Part shown: positions 1-8,486 of the stretch, one piece after another | Layout of the letters: the number at the start of each line of letters is the position of its first letter | How positions within the stretch are numbered: position 1 is the stretch's first letter | Origin: Bradyrhizobium sp. Ec3.3 | GTDB taxonomy: Bacteria > Pseudomonadota > Alphaproteobacteria > Rhizobiales > Xanthobacteraceae | Reading direction: 5' to 3' | DNA length: 57,987 bases | Assembly (NCBI RefSeq): GCF_000472925.1 | Contig: NZ_AXAS01000058.1 | Span: 1-57,987, forward strand | Position numbers and translations under genes: made by a program | The notes under the pieces: model-generated | Told to the model about the DNA's origin: nothing | Databases searched by the model: none | The model's input: the letters and a program-made list of their open reading frames with translations, nothing else

Positions 1-182
1 TCAAACGCTACAACCTTCTCATCGCACGACGGCGAGCGCAGGTGGAGACGACCTTCGCCACCCTCAAACGCCGCATGCGATTGACTTGCATCCGATACGT
101 CGGCCTCATCAAGGCAAACGGGCAGGTTCTGCTCGCCTCCATCGCGTTCAACATGAGGCGGTGGGCCGCAATCGCTGCGTGA
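1..182 (+). mobile_element. IS5-type transposase, C-terminal fragment
   Basis: The reading frame is open from the left edge (codons start at position 3) to a TGA at 180-182, giving about 59 residues. It carries the transposase Y-(2)-R-(3)-E-(6)-K signature: the Glu lies in VETTFATLKRR and is preceded by an Arg-rich stretch. The end, LLASIAFNMRRWAAIAA, is typical of IS5-type DDE enzymes. The upstream part lies outside the window, so I cannot say whether the element is intact. No terminal inverted repeat is obvious just after the stop. Confidence 0.75.
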
Positions 183-280
183 ACCGCCCGCCGAGGAGCA
201 TGAGCCGCTCCATCGTCGGCCCGCTACTCCGACAACTAGCTTCTTCCCTGACCTGTCTTGGCCTCAAAAGCCAGTAACGC

Positions 281-499
281 AACAGGCCCCTTGTGGGAGA
301 AGGTGGCGCGAAGCGCCGGATGAGGGGTGTCTATCCGCTGGCTGAACTGCAAAAATGAATCGCTCGCGGAGACAGAACCCTCACCCCATTGCGATCGCGT
401 CTACCAGTCGAATTGCCCTCTCCCACAAGGGGAGAGGGCGCAGCAACGCGCATCGCGCACTTGGCGTGTGTGCTTCAAGCTCTCCCCTTGTCGGGGAGG
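281..499. repeat. Interspersed GC-rich hairpin repeat in spacer
   Basis: The spacer after the transposase fragment holds no credible gene. It contains a hairpin with arms GCCCTCTCCC (415-424) and GGGAGAGGGC (430-439), and a second one with CTCCCC/GGGGAG arms near 481-497. The text between them (ctcacccc..., gatgaggggtgtc...) resembles an interspersed repeat I recall from Bradyrhizobium intergenic regions. The second hairpin is close to the end of the dehydrogenase-like gene and may help end its transcript, although no T tract follows it on that strand. Confidence 0.55.
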
Positions 500-507
500 G
501 TCCAGCG

Positions 508-1857
508 TCATTGCGGCGCGCGCGTCACGCGCCAGATCGTGCCGTTGCCGTCTTCCGAGATGAGCAGCGCACCGTCTTTGGCCACCGCGACACCCACCGG
601 ACGGCCCCACACGTCGCTGTCGTTGACGACGAAGCCGGTGACGAAATCCTCGTACTCGCCTGTCGGCTTGCCGTCCTTCATCTTGATCCGGATGACCTTG
701 TAGCCGGTGCGCTTGGACCTGTTCCATGAGCCGTGCTCGGCGGCGAAGGCGTCGCCCTGATAGTCGGCCGGGAAATTGCTGCCCTGATAGAACGTCATGC
801 CGAGCGACGCGGAATGCGGCTGGAGCAGCACGTCGGGAATCGTGACCTTGTCCTTCAGGTCGGGCCGCGCGCCGGCATGGCGCGGGTCTTGGTTGGCGCC
901 GATATAGAACCACGGCCAGCCATAGAACGCGCCCTCCCGCACGCTCGTCACGTAATCCGGCACGAGATCGTCGCCCAGGCCGTCCCGTTCGTTGGTCGAG
1001 CACCAGGGCAGGCCGCTCTGCGGCTCGATGGCTAGGCCGACGCAGTTACGTATGCCGGTGGCGTAGAACTTTCTGTTCTTGCCGTCCGCATCGAAGGCCA
1101 GCACCGCTGCGCGATCCGCCTCATAGCCCCAGGGCGCACCGAGCGGCTGCGCACGTGACCACGCCTCGAGCCCGCCAGGCGGATTGCCCATGCCTTCGCC
1201 GGCATTGCCGGCCGAGCCGACCGAGACGAACATGCGCTTGTTATCAGGCGTGAAGACGATGTCGCGGGTGGAATGGCCGGTGCCATGCGCGAGGTTCGCG
1301 ACGACCGTCTCCGGCTTGCCGGATGACTTGAGGTCGCCGCTACGATAGGCGAAACGGACGACACCGTCGGTGTTGGCGACATAGACCCATTGCGGATTGT
1401 CGCCGTTCGGAAAGAAGGCGATGCCGAACGGGCGGTTCAGCCCGCTGGCAAAGATCTCATTCGCCACGATCTTCGCGCCTTCCGCGCGCAGCACGCGGAT
1501 GCGCCCTGCCCTCGTCTCTGCAAGGAAGATGTCGCCGTTCGGCGCGACCCGCAGGATGCGCGGACCTGAAAGCCCTTCGGCAAGCAGCTCGATCTTGAAC
1601 CCCTCTGGCACGAGGGGCGTCGCTTCGGCGGGCCGCGCTACCACGGACGAAGCATTGGCGGCCGATCGCGATGCGCCCGGTGCCGGAAGATCCTGCGGCC
1701 GGATCAGCCTGACGGTGCCCGGCTTGTCGGATCGCCAACTGCCGAAAGCCTCCTTGCCTTTCAGCACGGGCTCAGCCGACGCAACCGTGCCGATGACAGC
1801 CACGAACAATGCGGACGTCAATGCGGGCTTGGCCGGCCGTCCAAGATGCTTCGTCAC
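508..1857 (-). CDS. PQQ-type sugar (sorbosone) dehydrogenase-like protein, secreted
   Basis: A 449-residue protein with an N-terminal signal-like segment (TSALFVAVIGTVASA, ending near residue 28) and then the six-bladed beta-propeller pattern of soluble aldose/sorbosone dehydrogenases. Recognisable stretches are VPEGFKIELLAEGLSGPR, NGDIFLAETRAGRIRVL, GHSTRDIVFTPDNKRMFVSV and the C-terminal SEDGNGTIWRVT. The family oxidises sugars in the periplasm with PQQ as cofactor; the substrate here is unknown. No PQQ synthesis gene is nearby. It is divergent from the puuD-like gene, with about 180 bp between the two starts. Family assignment is good, exact activity is inferred. Confidence 0.8.
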   Translation of the reverse strand: MTKHLGRPAKPALTSALFVAVIGTVASAEPVLKGKEAFGSWRSDKPGTVRLIRPQDLPAPGASRSAANASSVVARPAEATPLVPEGFKIELLAEGLSGPRILRVAPNGDIFLAETRAGRIRVLRAEGAKIVANEIFASGLNRPFGIAFFPNGDNPQWVYVANTDGVVRFAYRSGDLKSSGKPETVVANLAHGTGHSTRDIVFTPDNKRMFVSVGSAGNAGEGMGNPPGGLEAWSRAQPLGAPWGYEADRAAVLAFDADGKNRKFYATGIRNCVGLAIEPQSGLPWCSTNERDGLGDDLVPDYVTSVREGAFYGWPWFYIGANQDPRHAGARPDLKDKVTIPDVLLQPHSASLGMTFYQGSNFPADYQGDAFAAEHGSWNRSKRTGYKVIRIKMKDGKPTGEYEDFVTGFVVNDSDVWGRPVGVAVAKDGALLISEDGNGTIWRVTRAPQ

Positions 1858-2036
1858 GAGTTCCTCCGCAGCCTTCGAGTGCCGAATCGCACATCAGCTC
1901 ATGCCCGCAGGATGTGCAATGCGTAATACCGTCCTGCTGGAAAATCCCATCGATCGGTGCGACACATTGTAAGGGCGCGGCCGCCGGTTGCGGTCATCAA
2001 AGCTGCGGCATCGACGTCGCGACGTATGGGGTAAGC

Positions 2037-3230
2037 ATGTGGGGATCCATCATCTCGGAATGGGCGAGCCTGCTCCTGCGCTGGCTGCATGTGGTGGCAG
2101 CGATCGCATGGATCGGCAGCTCCTTCTACTTCATCCATCTCGACCTCAGCCTGAAGCCGAAGCGCGACCTGCCTGACGGCGTGCAGGGCGAAGCCTGGCA
2201 GGTGCATGGCGGAGGCTTCTACCGGATCATGAAATATCTGGTGGCCCCAAGCCAGATGCCGGAGGAGCTGACCTGGTTCAAATGGGAAGCCTACACCACC
2301 TGGCTCTCCGGCTTCGCGCTGATGGTGGTGGTCTATTATCTCGACGCCGATCTCTTCCTGGTCGACAAGTCGATCCTCGACCTAACGCCAATCCAGGCAG
2401 GCCTGTTCAGCTTCTGCAGCCTTGCACTGGCATGGCTGCTCTACGAGATCGCCTGCCGCACGGGCCTTGCCCAGCGCGAGCTCGGCTTTGCGATCGGCGG
2501 CTATCTGTTCCTGGTCGCGCTGACCTATGCCTTCACGCATGTGCTGAGCGGCCGCGGCGCGTTCAACCAGATCGGCGCGATCATCGGCACAATTATGGTG
2601 GCCAACGTTTTCGCGGTGATCATCCCCAATCAGAAGAAAATCGTCGCCGCTCTGATCGCGGGACAATCGCCCGATCCCAGACTCGGCAAGACCAGCAAGG
2701 AGCGCTCGGTCCACAACAACTATCTGACGCTCCCCGTCGTCGTGCTGATGATCAGCAACCACTATCCCCTGCTCTACGCAACGCGCTTCAACTGGATCAT
2801 CGTCGCGATCGTGCTGGCGCTGGGGCCGGTGATCCGGCACTTCTTCAACGAGCGCCATGCGGGACGCAAATCGCCTTGGTGGGTGTGGGGCGTCGCAGCG
2901 GTCGGCGTGATCGCGATCGGCTTTCTCTCCGCCGCCGGCCCGCGCGAGGTGAAGACAGGCGCGCTTGCCGCGCAGCCGACGCTCGCCAATGTCGAGGAGA
3001 TCGTGATGTCCCGCTGCAGCATGTGCCATGCCGCAGAACCCGTGTGGTCCGGCATCGTCACCGCGCCAAAGGGCATCCTGCTCGATGCACCCCAGCACAT
3101 CCAGCGCAACATCAGGTTGATCGGACGCGTCGCTGCATGGTCCAGCGCGATGCCGCCGGGCAACATCACCGAGATGACCGGCGAGGAGCGTGCGGTGCTG
3201 GCCGCCTATATCATGCAAACCGATCGCTGA
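2037..3230 (+). CDS. puuD: Urate oxidase, membrane type with cytochrome c domain (PuuD)
   Basis: A 397-residue integral membrane protein. The first about 290 residues hold a series of hydrophobic helices beginning WASLLLRWLHVVAAIAWIGSSF. The C terminus is a small soluble cytochrome c domain with a CxxCH haem site, C327-S-M-C330-H331, and a later Met in SAMPPGNI that could be the distal ligand. This fits PuuD, which oxidises urate to 5-hydroxyisourate in the inner membrane and passes electrons to a cytochrome. The frame extends upstream, but the ATG at 2037 begins the hydrophobic N terminus expected for the family. No other purine gene is adjacent. Confidence 0.88.
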   Translation: MWGSIISEWASLLLRWLHVVAAIAWIGSSFYFIHLDLSLKPKRDLPDGVQGEAWQVHGGGFYRIMKYLVAPSQMPEELTWFKWEAYTTWLSGFALMVVVYYLDADLFLVDKSILDLTPIQAGLFSFCSLALAWLLYEIACRTGLAQRELGFAIGGYLFLVALTYAFTHVLSGRGAFNQIGAIIGTIMVANVFAVIIPNQKKIVAALIAGQSPDPRLGKTSKERSVHNNYLTLPVVVLMISNHYPLLYATRFNWIIVAIVLALGPVIRHFFNERHAGRKSPWWVWGVAAVGVIAIGFLSAAGPREVKTGALAAQPTLANVEEIVMSRCSMCHAAEPVWSGIVTAPKGILLDAPQHIQRNIRLIGRVAAWSSAMPPGNITEMTGEERAVLAAYIMQTDR

Positions 3231-3261
3231 CGCGTTTGCGCCAACGTATCCATGCAACCTT

Positions 3262-3282
3262 TTGCGGAAGGATATTCCGCAA
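3262..3282. promoter_or_regulatory. Perfect inverted repeat ahead of peptide ABC operon
   Basis: TTGCGGAA-N5-TTCCGCAA is an exact 8-bp inverted repeat in the 150-bp gap between puuD and the binding-protein gene, about 100 bp upstream of its ATG. No T tract follows, so an operator is more likely than a terminator. The size and symmetry would suit a dimeric regulator such as an Lrp/AsnC-type protein, but that is inference. Confidence 0.45.
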
Positions 3283-3380
3283 TCGCAGACCATTTCAAAA
3301 TGACTTGAACGCCGCTCCGGCGTAGATAGGGACCGTGCGGCCGCCAGCTCCGGCCCTCAAGTCGTTTTTGGAGACGTCGT

Positions 3381-4997
3381 ATGGATTTGTCCCGCCTCGA
3401 AATCAACCGCCGCACGGCGCTCCTGACCTCGGCGGCAATCGCCGCCAACGTCATCAACCCGATGCGGGCGTTTGCGCAGGAGACCCCGAAGAAGGGCGGC
3501 GTGTTCAACGTCCACTACGGCGCCGAGCAGCGCCAGCTCAATCCGAGCATCCAGGCTTCCACCGGCGTCTACATCATCAGCGGCAAGATCCAGGAGAGCC
3601 TCGTCGATCTCGACGCCGACGGCAAGCCGGTCGGCGTGCTCGCCGAGAGCTGGGAGTCCTCGCCCGATGGCAAAACCATCACGTTCAAGCTGCGCAAGGG
3701 CATCACCTGGCACGATGGCAAGCCTTTCACGTCCGAAGACGTCGCGTTCACCGCGATGAACATGTGGAAGAAGATTTTGAACTACGGCTCGACGCTGCAG
3801 CTCTTCCTCACCGCCGTCGATACGCCGGATCCGCAGACGGCCGTATTCCGCTACGAGCGGCCGATGCCGCTGAACCTGTTGCTCCGGGCGCTGCCCGATC
3901 TCGGCTATATCTCCGCGAAGCATCTCTATGAGAACGGCGACATCAGGCAGAACCCAGTCAATCTCGCGCCGGTCGGCACCGGCCCGTTCAAGTTCGTGAA
4001 ATATGAGCGCGGCCAATACATCATCGCCGACCGCAACCCCGACTACTGGCGGCCCAATGCGCCCTATCTCGACCGCATTGTCTGGAAGGTGATCACCGAT
4101 CGTTCAGCTGCCGCAGCCCAGCTCGAAGCCGGCGAACTGCAATATTGCCCGTTCTCGAGCCTGACGATCTCCGACATGGCGCGATTGGGGAAGGACAAGC
4201 GCTTCATCGTCACCACCAAGGGCAACGAAGGCAACGCGCGTACCAACACCATCGAGTTCAACTTCCGTCGCAAGGAATTGTCCGATATCCGCGTGCGCCG
4301 CGCGATTGCACATGCGATCGACGTACCCTTCTTCATCGACAACTTCCTGGGCGATTTCGCCAAGCTCGGTACCGGTCCGATTCCGTCGACCTCGACCGAC
4401 TTCTATCCCGGCACGGGCACGCCGCAATATCCGTTCGACAAGGCCAAGGCGGCCGCGCTTCTTGATGAGGCCGGCTACAAGGCGGGCGCCGGCGGCGCAC
4501 GCTTCTCGCTGAAGCTCCTGCCTGCGCCCTGGGGCGAGGACATCTCGCTGTGGTCGACCTTCATCCAGCAGTCGCTGAAGGATGTCGGCATCACCGTCGA
4601 CATCGTGCGCAATGACGGTGGCGGCTTCCTCAAGCAGGTCTACGACGAGCACGCCTTCGATCTTGCCACCGGCTGGCATCAATATCGTAACGACCCCGCC
4701 GTCTCGACCACGGTGTGGTACCGCTCCGGCCAGCCTAGTGGCGCGCCGTGGACCAACCAGTGGGGCTGGGAGGACAAACAGGTCGACCAGACTATCGACA
4801 ATGCCCTGACCGAACTTGATCCCGCCAAGCGCAAGGCGCTCTATGCCGAGTTCGTCAAGGAGGTGAACACGGAGCTGCCGGTCTGGATGCCGATCGAGCA
4901 GATCTTCGTCACCGTGATCACGGCCAAGGTGCGCAACCACTCCAACACACCGCGCTGGGGCTCGTCGAGCTGGCACGATCTTTGGCTTTCCGCGTGA
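3381..4997 (+). CDS. ABC transporter substrate-binding protein, family 5 (peptide/nickel type)
   Basis: A 538-residue periplasmic binding protein. The N terminus reads INRRTALLTSAAIAANV and ends its signal near FAQ at residue 33; the Arg pair and uncharged stretch suggest Tat export. The mature part has the family 5 hallmarks: an early ESWESSPDGKTITFKLRKG segment, then APVGTGPFKFVKYERGQYI, then RRAIAHAIDVP. The ATG is preceded by GGAG at good spacing. It opens a four-gene operon with two permeases and a fused ATPase, so it supplies ligand specificity to that importer. The ligand could be a peptide, opine or sugar and cannot be told from sequence. Confidence 0.9.
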   Translation: MDLSRLEINRRTALLTSAAIAANVINPMRAFAQETPKKGGVFNVHYGAEQRQLNPSIQASTGVYIISGKIQESLVDLDADGKPVGVLAESWESSPDGKTITFKLRKGITWHDGKPFTSEDVAFTAMNMWKKILNYGSTLQLFLTAVDTPDPQTAVFRYERPMPLNLLLRALPDLGYISAKHLYENGDIRQNPVNLAPVGTGPFKFVKYERGQYIIADRNPDYWRPNAPYLDRIVWKVITDRSAAAAQLEAGELQYCPFSSLTISDMARLGKDKRFIVTTKGNEGNARTNTIEFNFRRKELSDIRVRRAIAHAIDVPFFIDNFLGDFAKLGTGPIPSTSTDFYPGTGTPQYPFDKAKAAALLDEAGYKAGAGGARFSLKLLPAPWGEDISLWSTFIQQSLKDVGITVDIVRNDGGGFLKQVYDEHAFDLATGWHQYRNDPAVSTTVWYRSGQPSGAPWTNQWGWEDKQVDQTIDNALTELDPAKRKALYAEFVKEVNTELPVWMPIEQIFVTVITAKVRNHSNTPRWGSSSWHDLWLSA

Positions 4998-5021
4998 TCC
5001 GTTTTTCGTCAAGATGATGCT

Positions 5022-5999
5022 ATGCGCATCATAGGCCTTGCGGGGCGGCGGCTCGCCGCCTCGATCCCGACCCTGTTCCTGATCCTGATCGGCGTCTTCC
5101 TGCTGCTGCAACTCGCGCCGGGAGACACCGTCGACGCGCTGATGGCGCAGATGGGTGGCGGCGATGCCGCGACCGCGCACGAGCTGCGTAAGTTCTACGG
5201 CCTCGACCTCTCGGTCCCGGCACAGCTCGCCAACTATCTCTGGCACCTGGTGCGCCTCGATCTCGGCTTCTCATCGATCTACGGCAAGCCGGTCGCGACC
5301 GTGATCATGGAACGGCTGCCGCCGACCATCCTCTTGATGACGGCCTCGCTGTCCTTCGCGTTCTTCTTTGGCCTGGTGTTCGGCGTGATCGCCTCGCGCG
5401 CCGTCAACAAATGGCCCGATACGCTGATCTCGACGCTCGGCCTGATCTTTTACGCCACGCCCTCATTCTGGTTCGGCCTGATGGCCATCGTCGCGTTCTC
5501 GATCTATCTGCAATGGCTTCCCGCCGGTGGCTTCGAGGACATCGGCGAGGTGCGGACCGGCATCTTCCGCATCATCGACATCGCGCGCCACCTCATCCTA
5601 CCGACGCTGACGCTCGGGCTGATCTTCCTTGCGATCTACCTGCGCATCATGCGCGCTTCGATGCTCGAGGTCTTGAACCTCGACTATGTCCGCACCGCGC
5701 GCGCCAAGGGCCTCGACGAGACCCGCGTCGTCACGCAACACGTGCTGCGCAACGCGCTGCTGCCGATGGTGACGCTGATCGGCCTGCAGGCGGGCACCAT
5801 GCTCGGCGGCTCGGTGGTGGTGGAGAGCGTGTTCTCGCTGCCGGGCCTTGGGCGGCTCGCCTATGAATCCGTGATCCAGCGCGATCTCAACACGCTGCTC
5901 GGCATCGTCTTCGTCTCGGCGCTCTTGGTCATCGTCGTCAACTTCGTCGTTGACCTCCTCTACGCGCGGCTCGACCCGCGCATCTCGGCGGAGGGCTGA
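5022..5999 (+). CDS. ABC transporter permease, DppB-like
   Basis: A 325-residue inner-membrane protein with about six hydrophobic helices. The cytoplasmic EAA loop reads YVRTARAKGLDETRVV and is followed by HVLRNALLPMVTLIGLQ, the contact site for the ATPase. The C terminus VVNFVVDLLYARLDPRI is typical of DppB/OppB. It starts 24 bp after the binding-protein gene and ends 1 bp before the next start, so the operon is tight. It forms one half of the translocation pore with the following permease. Confidence 0.93.
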   Translation: MRIIGLAGRRLAASIPTLFLILIGVFLLLQLAPGDTVDALMAQMGGGDAATAHELRKFYGLDLSVPAQLANYLWHLVRLDLGFSSIYGKPVATVIMERLPPTILLMTASLSFAFFFGLVFGVIASRAVNKWPDTLISTLGLIFYATPSFWFGLMAIVAFSIYLQWLPAGGFEDIGEVRTGIFRIIDIARHLILPTLTLGLIFLAIYLRIMRASMLEVLNLDYVRTARAKGLDETRVVTQHVLRNALLPMVTLIGLQAGTMLGGSVVVESVFSLPGLGRLAYESVIQRDLNTLLGIVFVSALLVIVVNFVVDLLYARLDPRISAEG

Positions 6000-6000
6000 G

Positions 6001-6831
6001 ATGGACGCCGCAAAGCGCTATTTCCGCAGCCCGGCGGCCGTGATCGGCCTCGTGCTCCTGCTCGCCGTGATCGCGATGGCGATCTCGGCCGGCGTGCTCT
6101 ATCCGCGCGATCCGCTGGCGCTCGCCGGTCGTCCCTTGGTGTGGCCGTTCACCAATCCACGCTTCCCGCTCGGCACCGACAATTCGGGACGCGATATCGC
6201 GGCGCAGATCTTCTACGGCGCGCGGATCTCGCTGCTGATCGGGGGCGTCGCCACCGTGATCGCCGTTGCCATCGGCACGCTGATCGGGGCATTTGCCGGC
6301 TACTATGGCGGCTGGGTCGACAATATCCTGATGCGGATCACGGAAGCCTTCCAGACACTGCCGAATTTCGTGCTGCTGCTGGTGCTGGTCGCCGTGTTCG
6401 GTTCCACGCTGACGACGGTGACGATCGCGATCGGCATCGTGTCCTGGCCGGCGCCGGCACGGCTGACCCGCGCCGAGTTCCTGTCGCTGCGCAACCGCGA
6501 ATTCGTGCAGGCGGGGCGCACGCTCGGCATGAGGGACCTCCAGCTCATCCTCGGCGAGATCCTGCCCAACGCGCTGCCGCCGGTGATCGTCTATGCCAGC
6601 GTGGTGATGGCACTCTCGATCCTGCTCGAGAGCGCGCTCGCTTTCCTGCGGCTCTCTGATCCCAACGTCGCATCATGGGGCAACCTGATCGGTCTCGGGC
6701 GCGACGTTCTGCGCGTGCAGTGGTACGTCTCGGCTATTCCCGGCATCGCCATCCTCGTCACCGTGCTCGCGGTCTCGCTGGTCGGCCAGGGCCTGAACGA
6801 TGCGCTCAATCCGAGGCTGAAGAGCCGATGA
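6001..6831 (+). CDS. ABC transporter permease, DppC-like
   Basis: A 276-residue permease with the DppC layout: a first helix AAVIGLVLLLAVIAMAISAG, then the periplasmic FPLGTDNSGRDIAAQIFYGA motif, and the EAA loop FVQAGRTLGMRDLQLILGEI. The frame is open 50 bp upstream, but the ATG at 6001, directly after the DppB-like stop, gives the normal family length. Its TGA overlaps the next ATG by four bases (ATGA), implying translational coupling to the ATPase. Confidence 0.93.
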   Translation: MDAAKRYFRSPAAVIGLVLLLAVIAMAISAGVLYPRDPLALAGRPLVWPFTNPRFPLGTDNSGRDIAAQIFYGARISLLIGGVATVIAVAIGTLIGAFAGYYGGWVDNILMRITEAFQTLPNFVLLLVLVAVFGSTLTTVTIAIGIVSWPAPARLTRAEFLSLRNREFVQAGRTLGMRDLQLILGEILPNALPPVIVYASVVMALSILLESALAFLRLSDPNVASWGNLIGLGRDVLRVQWYVSAIPGIAILVTVLAVSLVGQGLNDALNPRLKSR

Positions 6832-8453
6832 GCGACGCACCGGTCCTCTCGCTGGAAGGCCTCAGCGTCCTCCTGCCGAGGGGCGCCGATCGCTCGCATG
6901 CGCTGAACGACGTGTCGCTGTCGATCGCCTCGAACGAGATCCTCTGCGTCGTCGGCGAATCCGGTTCCGGCAAGTCGATGATGGCCAACGCCATCATGCG
7001 GCTGTTGCCGGGCGAGGTCGGAATCGAGGCCGGCCGAATGATGTTCGACGGCCGCGATCTCTGCACGACCGAGCCGGCCGCGATGCGCGAGGTGCGCGGC
7101 GCCGGTATTGCCATGATCTTCCAGGAGCCGATGACCGCGCTCAATCCACTGCGCACCGTCGGCGACCAGATCGCAGAGATGTTCCGGATCCACACCGATC
7201 TCTCCAAGGCGCAGATCGGCGCGCGGGTGCTGTCGCTGCTCGAAGACGTCCGCATCCCCAATCCGAGGGCTGCGGCCAAGGCCTATCCGCACGAACTTTC
7301 CGGCGGCCAGCGCCAGCGTGCGATGATCGCGATGGCGCTGGCGCTCGACCCAAAGCTGCTGATCGCGGACGAGCCGACCACCGCGCTCGACGTCACCACG
7401 CAGGCGCAGATCCTGAAGCTGATCCGCGATCTCCAGCAGCGCAAGAAGACGGCGGTGCTGTTCATCACTCACGATTTCGGTGTCGTCGCCGAGATCGCCG
7501 ACCGGGTCGTGGTGATGCAGCACGGCAAGATCGTGGAACAAGGCACGGCCGATGACGTGCTGAACCGCCCGGCCCACGCCTACACGAAGCAGCTCATCGC
7601 CGCCGTCCCGCCGCTGACGGCGCCGCCGCCGCGGCCGCTGTCATCGGACAGCATCCTCACCATCACCAACGTTGCCAAGACCTATCGCACCGGCGGCTTT
7701 CTCGGCCGCGGTGCGCGTGTTACCGCGGCGGTGAAGGACGCGTCGTTGACGCTGCCCAAGGGCGCGACGCTCGGCATCGTCGGCGAGTCCGGCTCGGGCA
7801 AGTCGACGCTGGCGCGCTGCATCGTGCGTCTGATCGATCCCGACCACGGCGCGATCCTGCTCGACGGCAAGGATTGGGCGAAGCTGCCGCGCGACGAGAT
7901 CCGCCGCGAAACCCGTCACATCCAGATGGTGTTCCAGGACCCCTTCGCCTCGCTCAATCCACGGCGCAAGGCTGCGGAGCTGGTCGCACAGGGTCCGATC
8001 GTCCACGGCACGCCGCGCGCGATCGCCATGACTGAAGCCAGGGAGCTGTTCGCGCTGGTCGGGCTCGACCCATCTGCCGGCGACCGCTTCCCGCACGAAT
8101 TCTCCGGCGGCCAGCGCCAGCGCATCGGGCTCGCACGCGCGCTTGCACTCAAGCCGGACGTCCTGATCGCGGACGAGCCGGTATCCGCGCTCGACGTGTC
8201 GGTGCAGGCACAGGTCCTGAAACTGCTCGGCGAATTGCGCGAACGGCTCGGGCTCTCGATCGTCTTCATCACCCACGACCTGCGCGTTGCGGCGCAGGTC
8301 TGCGACCTCGTCGCGGTCATGAAGGACGGCGAGATCGTCGAGCACGGGCTGGTGGCTGACGTGTTCGGTCGGCCGCAACATACCTACACCCAGGCGCTGC
8401 TCGCCTCGGTCCCGGGCGGCGCGTTCGCACGGGAGCATCAGGCGGCCGTGTAA
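6828..8453 (+). CDS. ABC transporter ATPase, fused DppD-DppF type
   Basis: A 541-residue protein carrying two complete ATPase domains that are separate subunits in many peptide importers. Domain 1 has Walker A GESGSGKSM from residue 43, an LSGGQRQR signature and the Walker B segment LLIADEPTTALDV. Domain 2 repeats these with GESGSGKST from residue 319, SGGQRQR and VLIADEPVSALDV. Both halves show the C-terminal Tyr-Thr-containing segment (HAYTKQLIA, HTYTQALLA) seen in DppD/DppF. One polypeptide therefore powers the DppB/C-like pore. Start chosen at the ATG overlapping the upstream stop. Confidence 0.93.
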   Translation: MSDAPVLSLEGLSVLLPRGADRSHALNDVSLSIASNEILCVVGESGSGKSMMANAIMRLLPGEVGIEAGRMMFDGRDLCTTEPAAMREVRGAGIAMIFQEPMTALNPLRTVGDQIAEMFRIHTDLSKAQIGARVLSLLEDVRIPNPRAAAKAYPHELSGGQRQRAMIAMALALDPKLLIADEPTTALDVTTQAQILKLIRDLQQRKKTAVLFITHDFGVVAEIADRVVVMQHGKIVEQGTADDVLNRPAHAYTKQLIAAVPPLTAPPPRPLSSDSILTITNVAKTYRTGGFLGRGARVTAAVKDASLTLPKGATLGIVGESGSGKSTLARCIVRLIDPDHGAILLDGKDWAKLPRDEIRRETRHIQMVFQDPFASLNPRRKAAELVAQGPIVHGTPRAIAMTEARELFALVGLDPSAGDRFPHEFSGGQRQRIGLARALALKPDVLIADEPVSALDVSVQAQVLKLLGELRERLGLSIVFITHDLRVAAQVCDLVAVMKDGEIVEHGLVADVFGRPQHTYTQALLASVPGGAFAREHQAAV

Positions 8454-8486
8454 CGGAGCGGACTTGCGCCATTTGGCCGCGGCGCT

